A stretch of DNA of 64,000 nt from Paenibacillus tyrphae (lineage in GTDB: Bacteria > Bacillota > Bacilli > Paenibacillales > NBRC-103111), in the NCBI RefSeq assembly GCF_027925525.1, contig NZ_BSDJ01000010.1, forward strand, positions 1 to 64,000, in the 5' to 3' direction. Positions within the stretch are counted from its first letter, which is position 1; each line of letters begins with the position of its first letter. The notes beneath the pieces were generated by a model that searched no databases, was not told where the DNA came from, and worked only from the letters and a program-made list of their open reading frames with translations. The position numbers and the translations under genes are program-made. Shown piece after piece: positions 33,892 through 42,416 of this stretch.

Positions 33892-36800
33892 ATGCGGCTA
33901 GATACCGTAGCGGATGTGGAGGTTGCCATAGTCGACCATACTTCACGGTGGCAGATGAACCGGGCAGGTATTTTAAATTTTTGGCATTATGATGAGGAAG
34001 AATTTTGTCTTGAAGCAGGGCGAATTATTTTAAGAGGGACAAATGGTTCTGGCAAGTCGGTTACGATGCAAAGCTTTCTTCCGCTTGTGTTAGATGGAGA
34101 TAAGAGACCGCAACGTTTAGATCCATTTGGTTCCCGTGATCGTCGTTTGGAGTATTATTTGCTGGGCGATGCGGAAGAAGGACATACAGACAGAACAGGA
34201 TATTTGTGGCTAGAGTTTTATCATACGGAAAAAAAGCTATACAAAACGATCGGTATTGGTGTGCGAGCGCGTCGTGGGGTAACGCAAATTGGCTTTTGGG
34301 GTTTTTTGCTGGATGACGGCCGGAGAATTAATTATGACTGCTGGTTGTATGATCGCGAGCTTTGGCTGGAACAAGAAACAAAAACGCCTTTGAATCGAAA
34401 AAGGCTGGAGGAAGTGATCGGCGAGGGCGGTCAGGTCGTGCAGGAGCAAAGCGCCTATCGGGACATGGTCAATAAAGCTTTGTTTGGTTTTCAAGACGTA
34501 GAGTCCTATCAGGATTTATTGAAACTGCTATTGGAATTGCGCAGCCCCAAGTTATCAAAAGATTTTAAACCTTCCTCTATGTATGAGATTTTGACGCGAG
34601 CTTTACCGCCATTGCATGATGCCGACTTGAATCCGCTCACCGATGTTTTGGAGGATATGGACCAAATTACAGATCGTTTGGAAGAATTGCAGTTACATCG
34701 CATAGAAATCGAAAAGCTGCATGACCAGTATGATCGTTATTGTAATTTTTTGCTCCAGACATATTCTAAACGTTTATTGGAATTATTGAAAGTGAAGGAT
34801 GATCTATCGCAGGAGCTTCATATTTTGGATGTTCAAAAAAAGGAAACCGAGAAAGCAGAAGCTGCTATCGTAGATGTCTTAGAGCAAAATCGGCAGCAAT
34901 TAGAAAAAGCCGAAATGGAGCTTGAGGTTCTTAATAGAAGTGAAGTAATGGAGAAACAAAGAGAACTGGAGGTGTCGGAAGGCCAGTTAAATGATACGCG
35001 AAAACAGCTAAAGGGCATCGGCGAGCGGATAAACAGTAATACTAAAACATCTGAAAAAATACGGAATGAAATCTCATTTTTAAATGGGAAATTATCTGAA
35101 TTATCAGCTGTACAGCTTCAAATTATCGAAGAACTTGAAGAGCATGCCCGGATGATGGAATTTCGTGAGCATGACATTTATCATGGCTTATGGCAGCGTG
35201 GCATGCAAGGAGATGAACGTTGGACAGTTAACTGGAAAAAAGACCTCGACAACCATAAAAAAGCGTTAACTGCAGCCTTAGAGGCGGCAAGAAAGGTGAA
35301 TGAAGCTGCTAAAGCCGTTGCAGAAGCTGAAATTCAATTGGGAGAAGTTCATAAAGAGCGGAATTTGTTAGAGGGACAATATTCAATTGAAGAAGATGAA
35401 TTAGAAGGGTTTAAACAGACCTTAAAAGAGGAACTGTTGCGTTGGCATGAGCAGTTGAATCAATTAACATTGGAAAGCGAACTGATACGGGAATGTTTGC
35501 GGGCTGTATCTATGTTAACACCGCTGAAGCGTCAATACGATCTTGTTCGACAGCCGGTCATCCAAGCTTTTGAACATCAGAATCACGATTTAATCGGACA
35601 ACAGGTAAAGCTGCAACAGCAACAGGAGTCGCTGAACACAGAATGTAATCGAATCGAGCAGGAAATACAACAATGGCAGGCTTCAAGAGAACCAGAGCCA
35701 GCTAGAACGACCGGACGGCTTCTCTCCCGGCAACAAAGAGGGGCTGAAATGGGAGCGCCGCTTTATGCGGCATGTGAATTTCATTCTTCTCTTTCTGAAA
35801 GTGACCGAGCGCAGTTGGAAGAAACGTTAGTGCAAGCCGGGCTTTTAGATGCTTGGATTGTTCCAGGCGGGAAGCTCGCGCTATGGCATCAAGACAATGC
35901 TGAGGAGATTTGGCTTGAGCCTAACCCCGTGCAAGGAAGTACACTTGCTGATGTGTTGTATGGAACTCCTCCGCTAAATAGCGGGTTATCTCTTGAGGAT
36001 ATTCAACTGGTACTGAGCAGTATTGAATGGTCGCGGGGAGAAATAAGCAATATGTCTTTTAACAGCAATATGCATGTCAACCGTAATGGCAGCTTCCGCC
36101 TAGGCTCGTTGATGGGCAGAAATTTGTCGAAAAGCCGGGCAGAGTACATTGGTACAGAGACACGATTGCGTACGAAGCAGCTTGAAATCGAGCGTTTGCA
36201 GACCGAAAAACAACATCTTCTGGATCAGATTAATAATGTTGAAAATGACCTGCACGCAAATAGAGAACAACAGCAGCAATTGCGTAATGAACTAGATGCT
36301 TTTCCGAAAGATGGAGAGCTACAGCTTCAGATGGACACGTTGTTACAGACTTCCTATCGGCTTGCTGAGGTGATGAAGCAAGAGCAGAAAGTGGAAGCTT
36401 GGTACAAAGAAAAGGTGGCAGCTAAGAAAGAAATTCAATTGCAACTGATCGAACTAACAGAGGCGTGGTCAGGTTTAAAGCAGGAGAAGTCGATTAGCGA
36501 AGCCATTGAACTATGCGGAGCGTATGGGAACCTAGTCTCAGAGTTGTCCTCCACTTTAATACGTGTGCAAGAAATGACACGAAATCATGCCAGCTATGAA
36601 GAACAGCTAGCGGATATTTTAATTTTGCTAGAGGACGATTATGATGAACGGCGAGAGTTTGAGGAACGTGAACGCAAATATGCGGCGCAGACCGAACAAC
36701 TACGGAAGCTTATTCAGGAAATGGATATTGAAGCTGTTTATTTGCAAATTCAGCACCTCAAACAATTAAAGATTAATGTACGAAAAGCAATGGATGATTT

Positions 36801-38022
36801 AAGAGGGAAAAAAGAGCAACTTGGGAGCGCTTTAGCGGAAACGAGAGTAAAACTGGAATTTCAATCCAAGGAATTGCAGCAATGTGAAGCCCAGATGGAA
36901 AGGGGCTTGGAGCTTTGGTATACGGAGCTTGAGTTTTCTCTTACTCCGCGATGGAGGGAGTTTGCCAATCATCACGAGGATGAGAAGGCAGTTCGCAGGC
37001 AGTGTAAGCAAATCGTAAAAGAATATGAATCATCGTTTGAGTACGTAACAAAGGATCGTGTTTCTAATGATCTTCAGGAGACTTTTTCTATAACTCGTGG
37101 CTCTTTAATAGACTATGTCTTGGAGCGTGAGTATCTTGCATCCGGGAGAGTGATAATCACGTCTAAGCAAGATCGTCTGCATCCCTTATCGCTAACGCAA
37201 CTGTTGGAAGAAGTGCGAGCTTCGGAGCAAGAGCAGCAGGTGCTTCTGACGGAGAAAGACCGGGAGCTATATGAGGAAATTATTTTACGCAGTGTCGGTC
37301 GGGCGATTCGGCTTCGGATTCATCGGGCCAAAGATTGGGTTGCACAGATGAATGATCTTATGAAACAGCGAGATACATCAAGTGGTCTGCAGTTGTCTTT
37401 GCAATGGACAGCAAAGACGGGAGAATTTGAGTCCGATTGGGATACGGGAACGTTAGTGGAATTATTGCTGCGAGATTCACATCGTTTGGATGATGCAGAA
37501 GTCGAGCAGGTTATTGCCCATTTCCGTAATCGAATTTTGCTAGCTAAACAAAGCGCCGATGAAGAGCAAGGGACTTTTCGAGATTATATTTATAAATTAC
37601 TTGATTACCGCACTTGGTTTAAGTTTACATTGTTGTATCGCAAAGGGGATAAGCTTGCCTATAAGGAATTAAAAGACGATAAGTTTAATGTACTGAGCGG
37701 CGGAGAAAAAGCAATGTCGATGTACATTCCGCTGCTGGCTGCTACGTATTCCCGATATAGCGATGCTAGCGGAGATGCGCCGAAAATTATCTCGTTGGAT
37801 GAAGCTTTTGCTGGTGTCGATGATGCCAATATTCGTGACATGTTTTTGTTGCTGACCGATATGGGCTTTGATTATATGATGACCTCACAAGTGCTCTGGG
37901 GATGTTATGATTCGGTTCCGCGCCTAGCGATTTATGAGATTCATCGGCCCAAAGATTCGAATACAATTACGTTATTCCATTATCGTTGGGATGGAAAAAA
38001 GCGGACACTTGTCGAAAAGTGA
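33892..38022 (+). CDS. jetC: Wadjet SMC-like ATPase JetC (TIGR02680 type)
   Basis: ATG 33892 follows GAGGGGGAAG. The 1376-residue protein has Walker A GTNGSGKS (49-56), then long coiled coils (~300-600 and ~780-1070) around a central hinge-like region. The C-terminus has the ABC signature LSGGEKAMS (~1266) and Walker B KIISLDEAF (~1298) followed by the D-loop AGVDD. This is the full SMC architecture. JetC dimers extrude DNA loops and deliver closed circular DNA to JetD for cutting. Length and motifs are intact, so the motor should be functional. Confidence 0.92.
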   Translation: MRLDTVADVEVAIVDHTSRWQMNRAGILNFWHYDEEEFCLEAGRIILRGTNGSGKSVTMQSFLPLVLDGDKRPQRLDPFGSRDRRLEYYLLGDAEEGHTDRTGYLWLEFYHTEKKLYKTIGIGVRARRGVTQIGFWGFLLDDGRRINYDCWLYDRELWLEQETKTPLNRKRLEEVIGEGGQVVQEQSAYRDMVNKALFGFQDVESYQDLLKLLLELRSPKLSKDFKPSSMYEILTRALPPLHDADLNPLTDVLEDMDQITDRLEELQLHRIEIEKLHDQYDRYCNFLLQTYSKRLLELLKVKDDLSQELHILDVQKKETEKAEAAIVDVLEQNRQQLEKAEMELEVLNRSEVMEKQRELEVSEGQLNDTRKQLKGIGERINSNTKTSEKIRNEISFLNGKLSELSAVQLQIIEELEEHARMMEFREHDIYHGLWQRGMQGDERWTVNWKKDLDNHKKALTAALEAARKVNEAAKAVAEAEIQLGEVHKERNLLEGQYSIEEDELEGFKQTLKEELLRWHEQLNQLTLESELIRECLRAVSMLTPLKRQYDLVRQPVIQAFEHQNHDLIGQQVKLQQQQESLNTECNRIEQEIQQWQASREPEPARTTGRLLSRQQRGAEMGAPLYAACEFHSSLSESDRAQLEETLVQAGLLDAWIVPGGKLALWHQDNAEEIWLEPNPVQGSTLADVLYGTPPLNSGLSLEDIQLVLSSIEWSRGEISNMSFNSNMHVNRNGSFRLGSLMGRNLSKSRAEYIGTETRLRTKQLEIERLQTEKQHLLDQINNVENDLHANREQQQQLRNELDAFPKDGELQLQMDTLLQTSYRLAEVMKQEQKVEAWYKEKVAAKKEIQLQLIELTEAWSGLKQEKSISEAIELCGAYGNLVSELSSTLIRVQEMTRNHASYEEQLADILILLEDDYDERREFEERERKYAAQTEQLRKLIQEMDIEAVYLQIQHLKQLKINVRKAMDDLRGKKEQLGSALAETRVKLEFQSKELQQCEAQMERGLELWYTELEFSLTPRWREFANHHEDEKAVRRQCKQIVKEYESSFEYVTKDRVSNDLQETFSITRGSLIDYVLEREYLASGRVIITSKQDRLHPLSLTQLLEEVRASEQEQQVLLTEKDRELYEEIILRSVGRAIRLRIHRAKDWVAQMNDLMKQRDTSSGLQLSLQWTAKTGEFESDWDTGTLVELLLRDSHRLDDAEVEQVIAHFRNRILLAKQSADEEQGTFRDYIYKLLDYRTWFKFTLLYRKGDKLAYKELKDDKFNVLSGGEKAMSMYIPLLAATYSRYSDASGDAPKIISLDEAFAGVDDANIRDMFLLLTDMGFDYMMTSQVLWGCYDSVPRLAIYEIHRPKDSNTITLFHYRWDGKKRTLVEK

Positions 38023-38056
38023 TTCCGGTAGTAAGCATAAGTGAGGCGTTTTAATA

Positions 38057-39466
38057 ATGGAGGAAAGAGCCAGGAAATCAGCGAAACAGTACTATAGTGA
38101 TCCGCTGTTGTCCAATTTGTTGGAAGCCGTATTTAAGAAATACAGGGGGCAAAACGGGGTAAGAGGAAAGGTTAACGTCAAGGTGGCATCGAATGATGAA
38201 GCCACAAGACTGCAAGAGTTTTTTGGCAGCCGGTTAGAGCGGTTTATTCGGCCAGGTTCCACGATTGAAGTTCATTTGAAAGTGTTTGCTGAGGAGATCG
38301 CACAGGGATATAAACTGGATATCCCCGAATTGCATGAAGTGTTATACGGTATGCCTTTGGTGACTAATGTAGAGCGGCGGCAGCTGCAGGAGCAGGCATG
38401 GCACACATTGTTTGAGCGGGCCAGCAGTCTTTTTATGAGCCGCATGGGATTTAGTGCCGCTAATCAAACATTAGAAGGCAAAACGTTTAATTGGCTTCAA
38501 AGGCTGCAGGATGGAAAAGCATCCGGTTACAGAATTGTCCAGCATACGATGCGAACAAATACCGATTCCGTCGAAATGATATTTTATTGCTTAAAAGCAT
38601 TGTGGTATCTATTTGTTGAAAATGACAAAATGTTGGAAAAAATAGGGGGGAGTGTCCCTTGGGTATACCTTCCAATATTCGCGCAATTTATAACAGAAAG
38701 TGACTCGCATGCTTTTGATATGCAATTTCCGGCAGGGAGATTATTATGGCATGCTTTAGACGACATCCACACCCGACAACTAAAGAGCGGTCAAATAACA
38801 GGGAATGATCATTTGCTGGTTCCTGATTTTATGAAGCGCAGATATATTTATCGGGTTTCAGGTATTATGGCAGACGATATAAGCTCGTATGTGCATGCGT
38901 ATATACCGAATGAGCATTATGGAACAGCAGCTAGAACACTGAACTTAAGTGAACTGCATGCTAGTCAAAGTTGGTTTAAACCTGCTGACCTGTATGTTTT
39001 TGAGAATCCATCTGTGTTTTCGTTTTTAGTAGATGAAACCGTTCATTTTTTGGAGACAAGCGGGATGTCGCTTGAACAAGTTCCCGATCATTTTCCGATT
39101 CTTGTATGTATATCAGGGCAGGCACGCGCTGCGGCTAAACATTTTATTGTGAAATGTATTGAATTTAATCCAAATTGTACGATTCATTACTCCGGTGACT
39201 TTGACCTCCCAGGCGTGCAAATGCAAATGAATTTAGAAACATTAGGGGATGTACAGGTCATGCGTATGGATGCTGCTACCTACAAGGAACATGTGCATTC
39301 TCAGAGCCGTCCGCTTACTAAGCAAGATGCGAAGACACTTGGGAGGATGCAGGGGGATTTACCAAAGGCGATGTCGGAAACAAGAAAAAAGGTTTACCAA
39401 GAAGCGATTACCAAGGAACTGCGAGAAGACTGGATACAAGTAATAAAGAAGGTGTTGGGGTACTAG
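38057..39466 (+). CDS. jetD: Wadjet nuclease JetD (DUF2399, topoisomerase VI-like)
   Basis: The 469 residues start at ATG 38057; the ribosome site upstream (AAGTGAGG) is weak. The C-terminal half is the Toprim-like DUF2399 nuclease: ILVCISGQARAAAKHFI with HYSGDFDLPGVQMQMN (~385-400) carrying the acidic metal-binding DxD-type motif. The N-terminal half is a DNA-binding arm, as in type IIB topoisomerase relatives. JetD cleaves circular DNA captured by JetABC. This closes a complete jetABCD operon, so the plasmid-restriction system is probably active. Confidence 0.88.
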   Translation: MEERARKSAKQYYSDPLLSNLLEAVFKKYRGQNGVRGKVNVKVASNDEATRLQEFFGSRLERFIRPGSTIEVHLKVFAEEIAQGYKLDIPELHEVLYGMPLVTNVERRQLQEQAWHTLFERASSLFMSRMGFSAANQTLEGKTFNWLQRLQDGKASGYRIVQHTMRTNTDSVEMIFYCLKALWYLFVENDKMLEKIGGSVPWVYLPIFAQFITESDSHAFDMQFPAGRLLWHALDDIHTRQLKSGQITGNDHLLVPDFMKRRYIYRVSGIMADDISSYVHAYIPNEHYGTAARTLNLSELHASQSWFKPADLYVFENPSVFSFLVDETVHFLETSGMSLEQVPDHFPILVCISGQARAAAKHFIVKCIEFNPNCTIHYSGDFDLPGVQMQMNLETLGDVQVMRMDAATYKEHVHSQSRPLTKQDAKTLGRMQGDLPKAMSETRKKVYQEAITKELREDWIQVIKKVLGY

Positions 39467-39469
39467 TAG

Positions 39470-39829
39470 GGAGTAATTAAGCGTTAAAGTGGGATAGTAA
39501 ATTATGGGGCTGTAAATGCGAACCCCAGGAGAGTCTGTCAAGAATTTTCGTAAGCTCTCAAAATCGATCTAGCAAATTACGGTGCTGCGGCTTGACATGG
39601 AGCTTCTGTGGGTATGATGATCGGCGAAGCGACTGCTGACTCGACAGGGAATCTATGCAGTTTGTTGCCACGGTTATGATGAATATCAGAGATCAAGTCA
39701 CCTTCCCAATGTTATTGAACTGGTACTTTTCTATTTCAATTATTGATGCCGTTTCCATCCATCAAATATAGCTATATACTTATGTCATGGGCGTGGAAAT
39801 AGCCCTAAAGCGAGGAAGGGAATGGTAAT
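39470..39829. other. Gap between Wadjet and cat
   Basis: No gene was found. On the minus strand a short stretch (about 39,590-39,710) reads HWEGDL-like words (WEGDLISDIHHNRGNK) that hint at a decayed IS30-type transposase, without start or DDE context. TTGATG at 39743 and TATAGC at 39767 (18-base spacer) may be the cat promoter. Confidence 0.35.
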
Positions 39830-39859
39830 ATGAAACGAGCAAGCGAGTTAGCCTCCTAA
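39830..39859 (+). CDS. Leader peptide of the chloramphenicol acetyltransferase gene
   Basis: ATG 39830 follows GAGGAAGGG and encodes nine residues (MKRASELAS) before TAA. Its end runs into the left arm of the hairpin that covers the cat ribosome site. In known inducible cat genes a chloramphenicol-stalled ribosome on such a leader opens that hairpin and allows translation. Confidence 0.75.
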   Translation: MKRASELAS

Positions 39860-39885
39860 AATAAGCAATTTACTATTTTAGGAGG
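39852..39885 (+). promoter_or_regulatory. Translation attenuator sequestering the cat ribosome site
   Basis: CCTCCTAAAATA (39852-39863) and TATTTTAGGAGG (39874-39885) form a perfect 12-bp stem with a 10-base loop. The right arm contains the AGGAGG used by the cat start at 39894. The left arm overlaps the last codons and stop of the leader. This is direct sequence evidence for drug-inducible translation. Confidence 0.88.
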
Positions 39886-39893
39886 TTATCCAA

Positions 39894-40547
39894 TTGAACT
39901 TTACGGTAATCGATATGAACCAATGGGAAAGACGGGCGTATTTCGGGCATTTTATGAATGTGACCAGATGTACATTCAGCATAACGGCCAACTTGAACAT
40001 TACTAAATTGCTCCCAACCCTTCGGGCAAAAGGTCTTAAGCTTTATCCTGCGTTTCTTTATATGGTTACAAAAACGGTGAATACGCATCGCGAATTTCGG
40101 GTTTGTTTCAATAAAGAAGGGGAGTTGGGGTATTGGGAAAAGATGCTGCCCAGCTTTACCTTTTTTCATAAAGATGACAAAACGTTTTCTACCATGTGGA
40201 CCGATTTTTCGAACGACTTCGATATGTTTTATCAAAACTATCTGGATGATATGAGTAAGTATGGCGAAGTGAAGGGCTTATCCGCAAAAGGAAATGAGCC
40301 GCCGAATACGATCAATGTTTCATGTATTCCCTGGGTTAGCTTCACCGGGTTCAATCTGAATATTTATACGGATGGACGGTATTTGCTGCCGATTACGACG
40401 TGCGGCAAATATTTTGAACAAGCCGACGAAATTTTGCTACCCGTTTCTTTGCAGGTCCATCATGCGGTTTGCGACGGATACCATGCCGGTATTTTTATAA
40501 ATGAATTGCAGGAGATGGCTAATAATTGCGAGCAATGGTTGCTCTAA
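39894..40547 (+). CDS. cat: Chloramphenicol acetyltransferase, type A
   Basis: A TTG start at 39894 lies 8 bases after AGGAGG. The 217 residues have the family length and landmarks: ARGLKLYPAFLY-like KGLKLYPAFLYMVT, INVSCIPWVSFTGFNLN, and the active-site HHAVCDGYH with catalytic His189/190 near the C-terminus. It transfers acetyl from acetyl-CoA to the 3-hydroxyl of chloramphenicol in the cytosol as a trimer. Expression is controlled by the leader and attenuator directly upstream, and a terminator follows. It stands next to the defence island and may have arrived with it or be native to the genus. Confidence 0.92.
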   Translation: MNFTVIDMNQWERRAYFGHFMNVTRCTFSITANLNITKLLPTLRAKGLKLYPAFLYMVTKTVNTHREFRVCFNKEGELGYWEKMLPSFTFFHKDDKTFSTMWTDFSNDFDMFYQNYLDDMSKYGEVKGLSAKGNEPPNTINVSCIPWVSFTGFNLNIYTDGRYLLPITTCGKYFEQADEILLPVSLQVHHAVCDGYHAGIFINELQEMANNCEQWLL

Positions 40548-40562
40548 CAATTCCAGCTACAT

Positions 40563-40588
40563 TAAGAGGGGCGAGCCCCCTCTTTTTT
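40563..40588 (+). terminator. Terminator after cat
   Basis: AAGAGGGG and CCCCCTCTT pair around CGAG and are followed by a T run, 15 bases after the cat stop. Confidence 0.85.
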
Positions 40589-40718
40589 GCTGCTTTGGCG
40601 AGGAGCGAATTATGAGGGGCGCCGCTATAAACCCTCATACCTGACCTAGTTTTTCATCCTTGTCGTTAAAGAAAGCAAGACTAGTTCCAATCTCGGCTTT
40701 TCTAGAAATTTTAAACGT

Positions 40719-40748
40719 TTGACACTTCCATTGAATTATAATTAAGAT
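40719..40748 (+). promoter_or_regulatory. Probable SigA promoter of the glycosyltransferase gene
   Basis: TTGACA (40719-40724) and TAAGAT (40743-40748) are separated by 18 bases, about 50 bases before the TTG start. The -35 is a perfect match to the consensus. Confidence 0.55.
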
Positions 40749-40798
40749 ATGAGTTAATCAGGGCTTTGCATTTTGGACTACGAAGGGAAGATAGGACC

Positions 40799-41725
40799 TT
40801 GATTCATATACTCGTTGATCCGACCGACAAAACAGCATGGTATCCTAACTATTTATCCGGATTAAGAAAAGGACTTCAGGAAGCGAAAGTTGATTTTAGG
40901 TTCAGTCCGGATTTGCCCGAAAATCCTGATGATGTGGTCTTGATTACAAGGTATACATTATTCGACTTGGTTCGTCAGGCTAAGCCTGCGCCAAAGCATC
41001 TCATTATTATGGAGCATGACGTATGGAATCCTTTTACCAATGTCGTTGATCCGGAGACATTATGGATTTTTCAACACCCATCTTGTAAGGCCATTCTGTA
41101 TACCAATCCGTCGATGTTGGAATGGGGAGAAAGGTCGACGGGTCCTAACAGTTCCGTTAAAGTTATTGCAGCCGGCTTCCCATATGATCATGAGAAGATT
41201 AATGCAATTATTGATGAAACCAAACCGACGAAAGACCGAGAGAAATTAGTTGTATTTCCCGGGCGATTAAATGAGTTTTATCAACCATACCTATCGGTTA
41301 GAATGGCAATGGAACTCAAAGATAAGGGGTACCGAACCGTGATTACCTCTCCTGTTGAACCGCAGATCCATTACCCTGTGAGCTTGTGGAGGGATTTGGG
41401 CATTGAAGTTGGGAAGTTACCCCAGCAAGAGTATTACCGACTTCTGTCCAAGGCAAAGGCTGCCATTTCAGTAACGATCGGAGGAAGCTTAACCTTAGCA
41501 TTATACGAGGCACATTTGCTAGGGGCAAAACCTATCATTCCTATGGATGTAAATGGACGACCACCCTTCACCGAAATTTATGAGCCAAGATATGATATCT
41601 TAAATCCGCGTGAAGCGTTACGAATGATTGATGATGATACAGAAATCCATATCGATAAGAAATGGTTCGACTATAGGCGCTATGTTGAGATATTGCTAGA
41701 CACCATTGATTCCTACTGTAAATAA
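40799..41725 (+). CDS. Glycosyltransferase-like protein (GT-B fold)
   Basis: TTG 40799 is preferred because AAGGGAAG ends nine bases before it; an in-frame TTG at 40766 has no ribosome site. The 308 residues resemble a GT-B protein. An N-terminal half recognises the first Rossmann unit (HILVDPTDKTAWYP, HLIIMEHDVWNPFTN). A C-terminal half contains VVFPGRLNEFYQPYLSVRMA (~155) and GGSLTLALYEAHLLGAKPII (~220), a donor-binding pattern with the conserved Glu. Substrate unknown. The next small gene begins at the stop codon, so they form an operon. Confidence 0.6.
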   Translation: MIHILVDPTDKTAWYPNYLSGLRKGLQEAKVDFRFSPDLPENPDDVVLITRYTLFDLVRQAKPAPKHLIIMEHDVWNPFTNVVDPETLWIFQHPSCKAILYTNPSMLEWGERSTGPNSSVKVIAAGFPYDHEKINAIIDETKPTKDREKLVVFPGRLNEFYQPYLSVRMAMELKDKGYRTVITSPVEPQIHYPVSLWRDLGIEVGKLPQQEYYRLLSKAKAAISVTIGGSLTLALYEAHLLGAKPIIPMDVNGRPPFTEIYEPRYDILNPREALRMIDDDTEIHIDKKWFDYRRYVEILLDTIDSYCK

Positions 41726-41745
41726 TGAACAAAGGAGACAAAGTG

Positions 41746-41934
41746 GTGAACAATGAGATTGAACGATATCGAAGTGACATCCAAGGATCGGTTCAAGAAC
41801 GAGTTAGAGCCGCACTTTGTAACCCGGACTTAAGCATTGAACAAAAAAAGAAGATGCTAAAATTCATCAGGCCTGAACAACTGGAATTCTTCCTTAAAAC
41901 AATCCCCGAAGAAATCCGAGAACAGATTACTTAA
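41746..41934 (+). CDS. Small hypothetical protein downstream of the glycosyltransferase
   Basis: GTG 41746 has AAAGGAG eight bases before it; GTG 41743 and ATG 41725 are alternatives in the same frame. The 62-residue product is charged and helical (IERYRSDIQGSVQERVRA, SIEQKKKMLKFIRPEQ), without cysteine pairs or membrane segments. No family was recognised. A weak hairpin (AAGCTGGCG...GTCAGCTT, 41948-41980) may terminate the operon. Confidence 0.55.
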   Translation: MNNEIERYRSDIQGSVQERVRAALCNPDLSIEQKKKMLKFIRPEQLEFFLKTIPEEIREQIT

Positions 41935-42212
41935 TTCGCTCCTTAGCAAGCTGGCGTCAAAACTAAACTGGCGTCAGCTTGTTTACCCTATGATATCTCC
42001 TTCTAAAACCCCATTCTGCCCCCGTACATGTTACCGTAATGCGTCTTCACAATGATTGAATTCTTAGTGGTCTATCCCGTTATTGGAACAAGAAATGATG
42101 CACCCAACCCCACTGTCGTAATACTTTCACCCTGTTCGGGTGCTCCAAACTATGGAATAATCATCCTCAGGAAGTCAACGCCGCAAGGCGCGAAACTTCC
42201 GGGAAAATCTCT

Positions 42213-42321
42213 TCAGGCTATCGCCATCCTTCCTTCTACTAACCATTGGACATTAGGGTAGCGGCTTTCCTGAAGCGATTGACCATCATCAGGCTATCGC
42301 ATCTCTTCCTTCTACCTAACC
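42213..42321. repeat. Two imperfect ~33-bp direct repeats
   Basis: TCAGGCTATCGCCATCCTTC... at 42213-42244 returns at 42289-42321 as TCAGGCTATCGCATCTCTTC..., both ending in TTCCTTCTA and CTAACC. The copies are 76 bases apart and lie in the 480-base gap between the small protein and the TerD gene. They may be upstream control elements or a local duplication. Confidence 0.55.
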
Positions 42322-42416
42322 CTGATATTAGAGATGCGAATTTCCTGATGACGATCCATCCGTTATGGAGAGGAGGCATCCGGGCTGCCGAATTCTTTGC
42401 TTCCCGGAGTCTTATA

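Noticed and set aside
39590..39710. IS30 transposase remnant on the minus strand
   Set aside because: Only a WEGDL-like word supports it; there are no flanking repeats or further motifs, so it is not listed as a feature.
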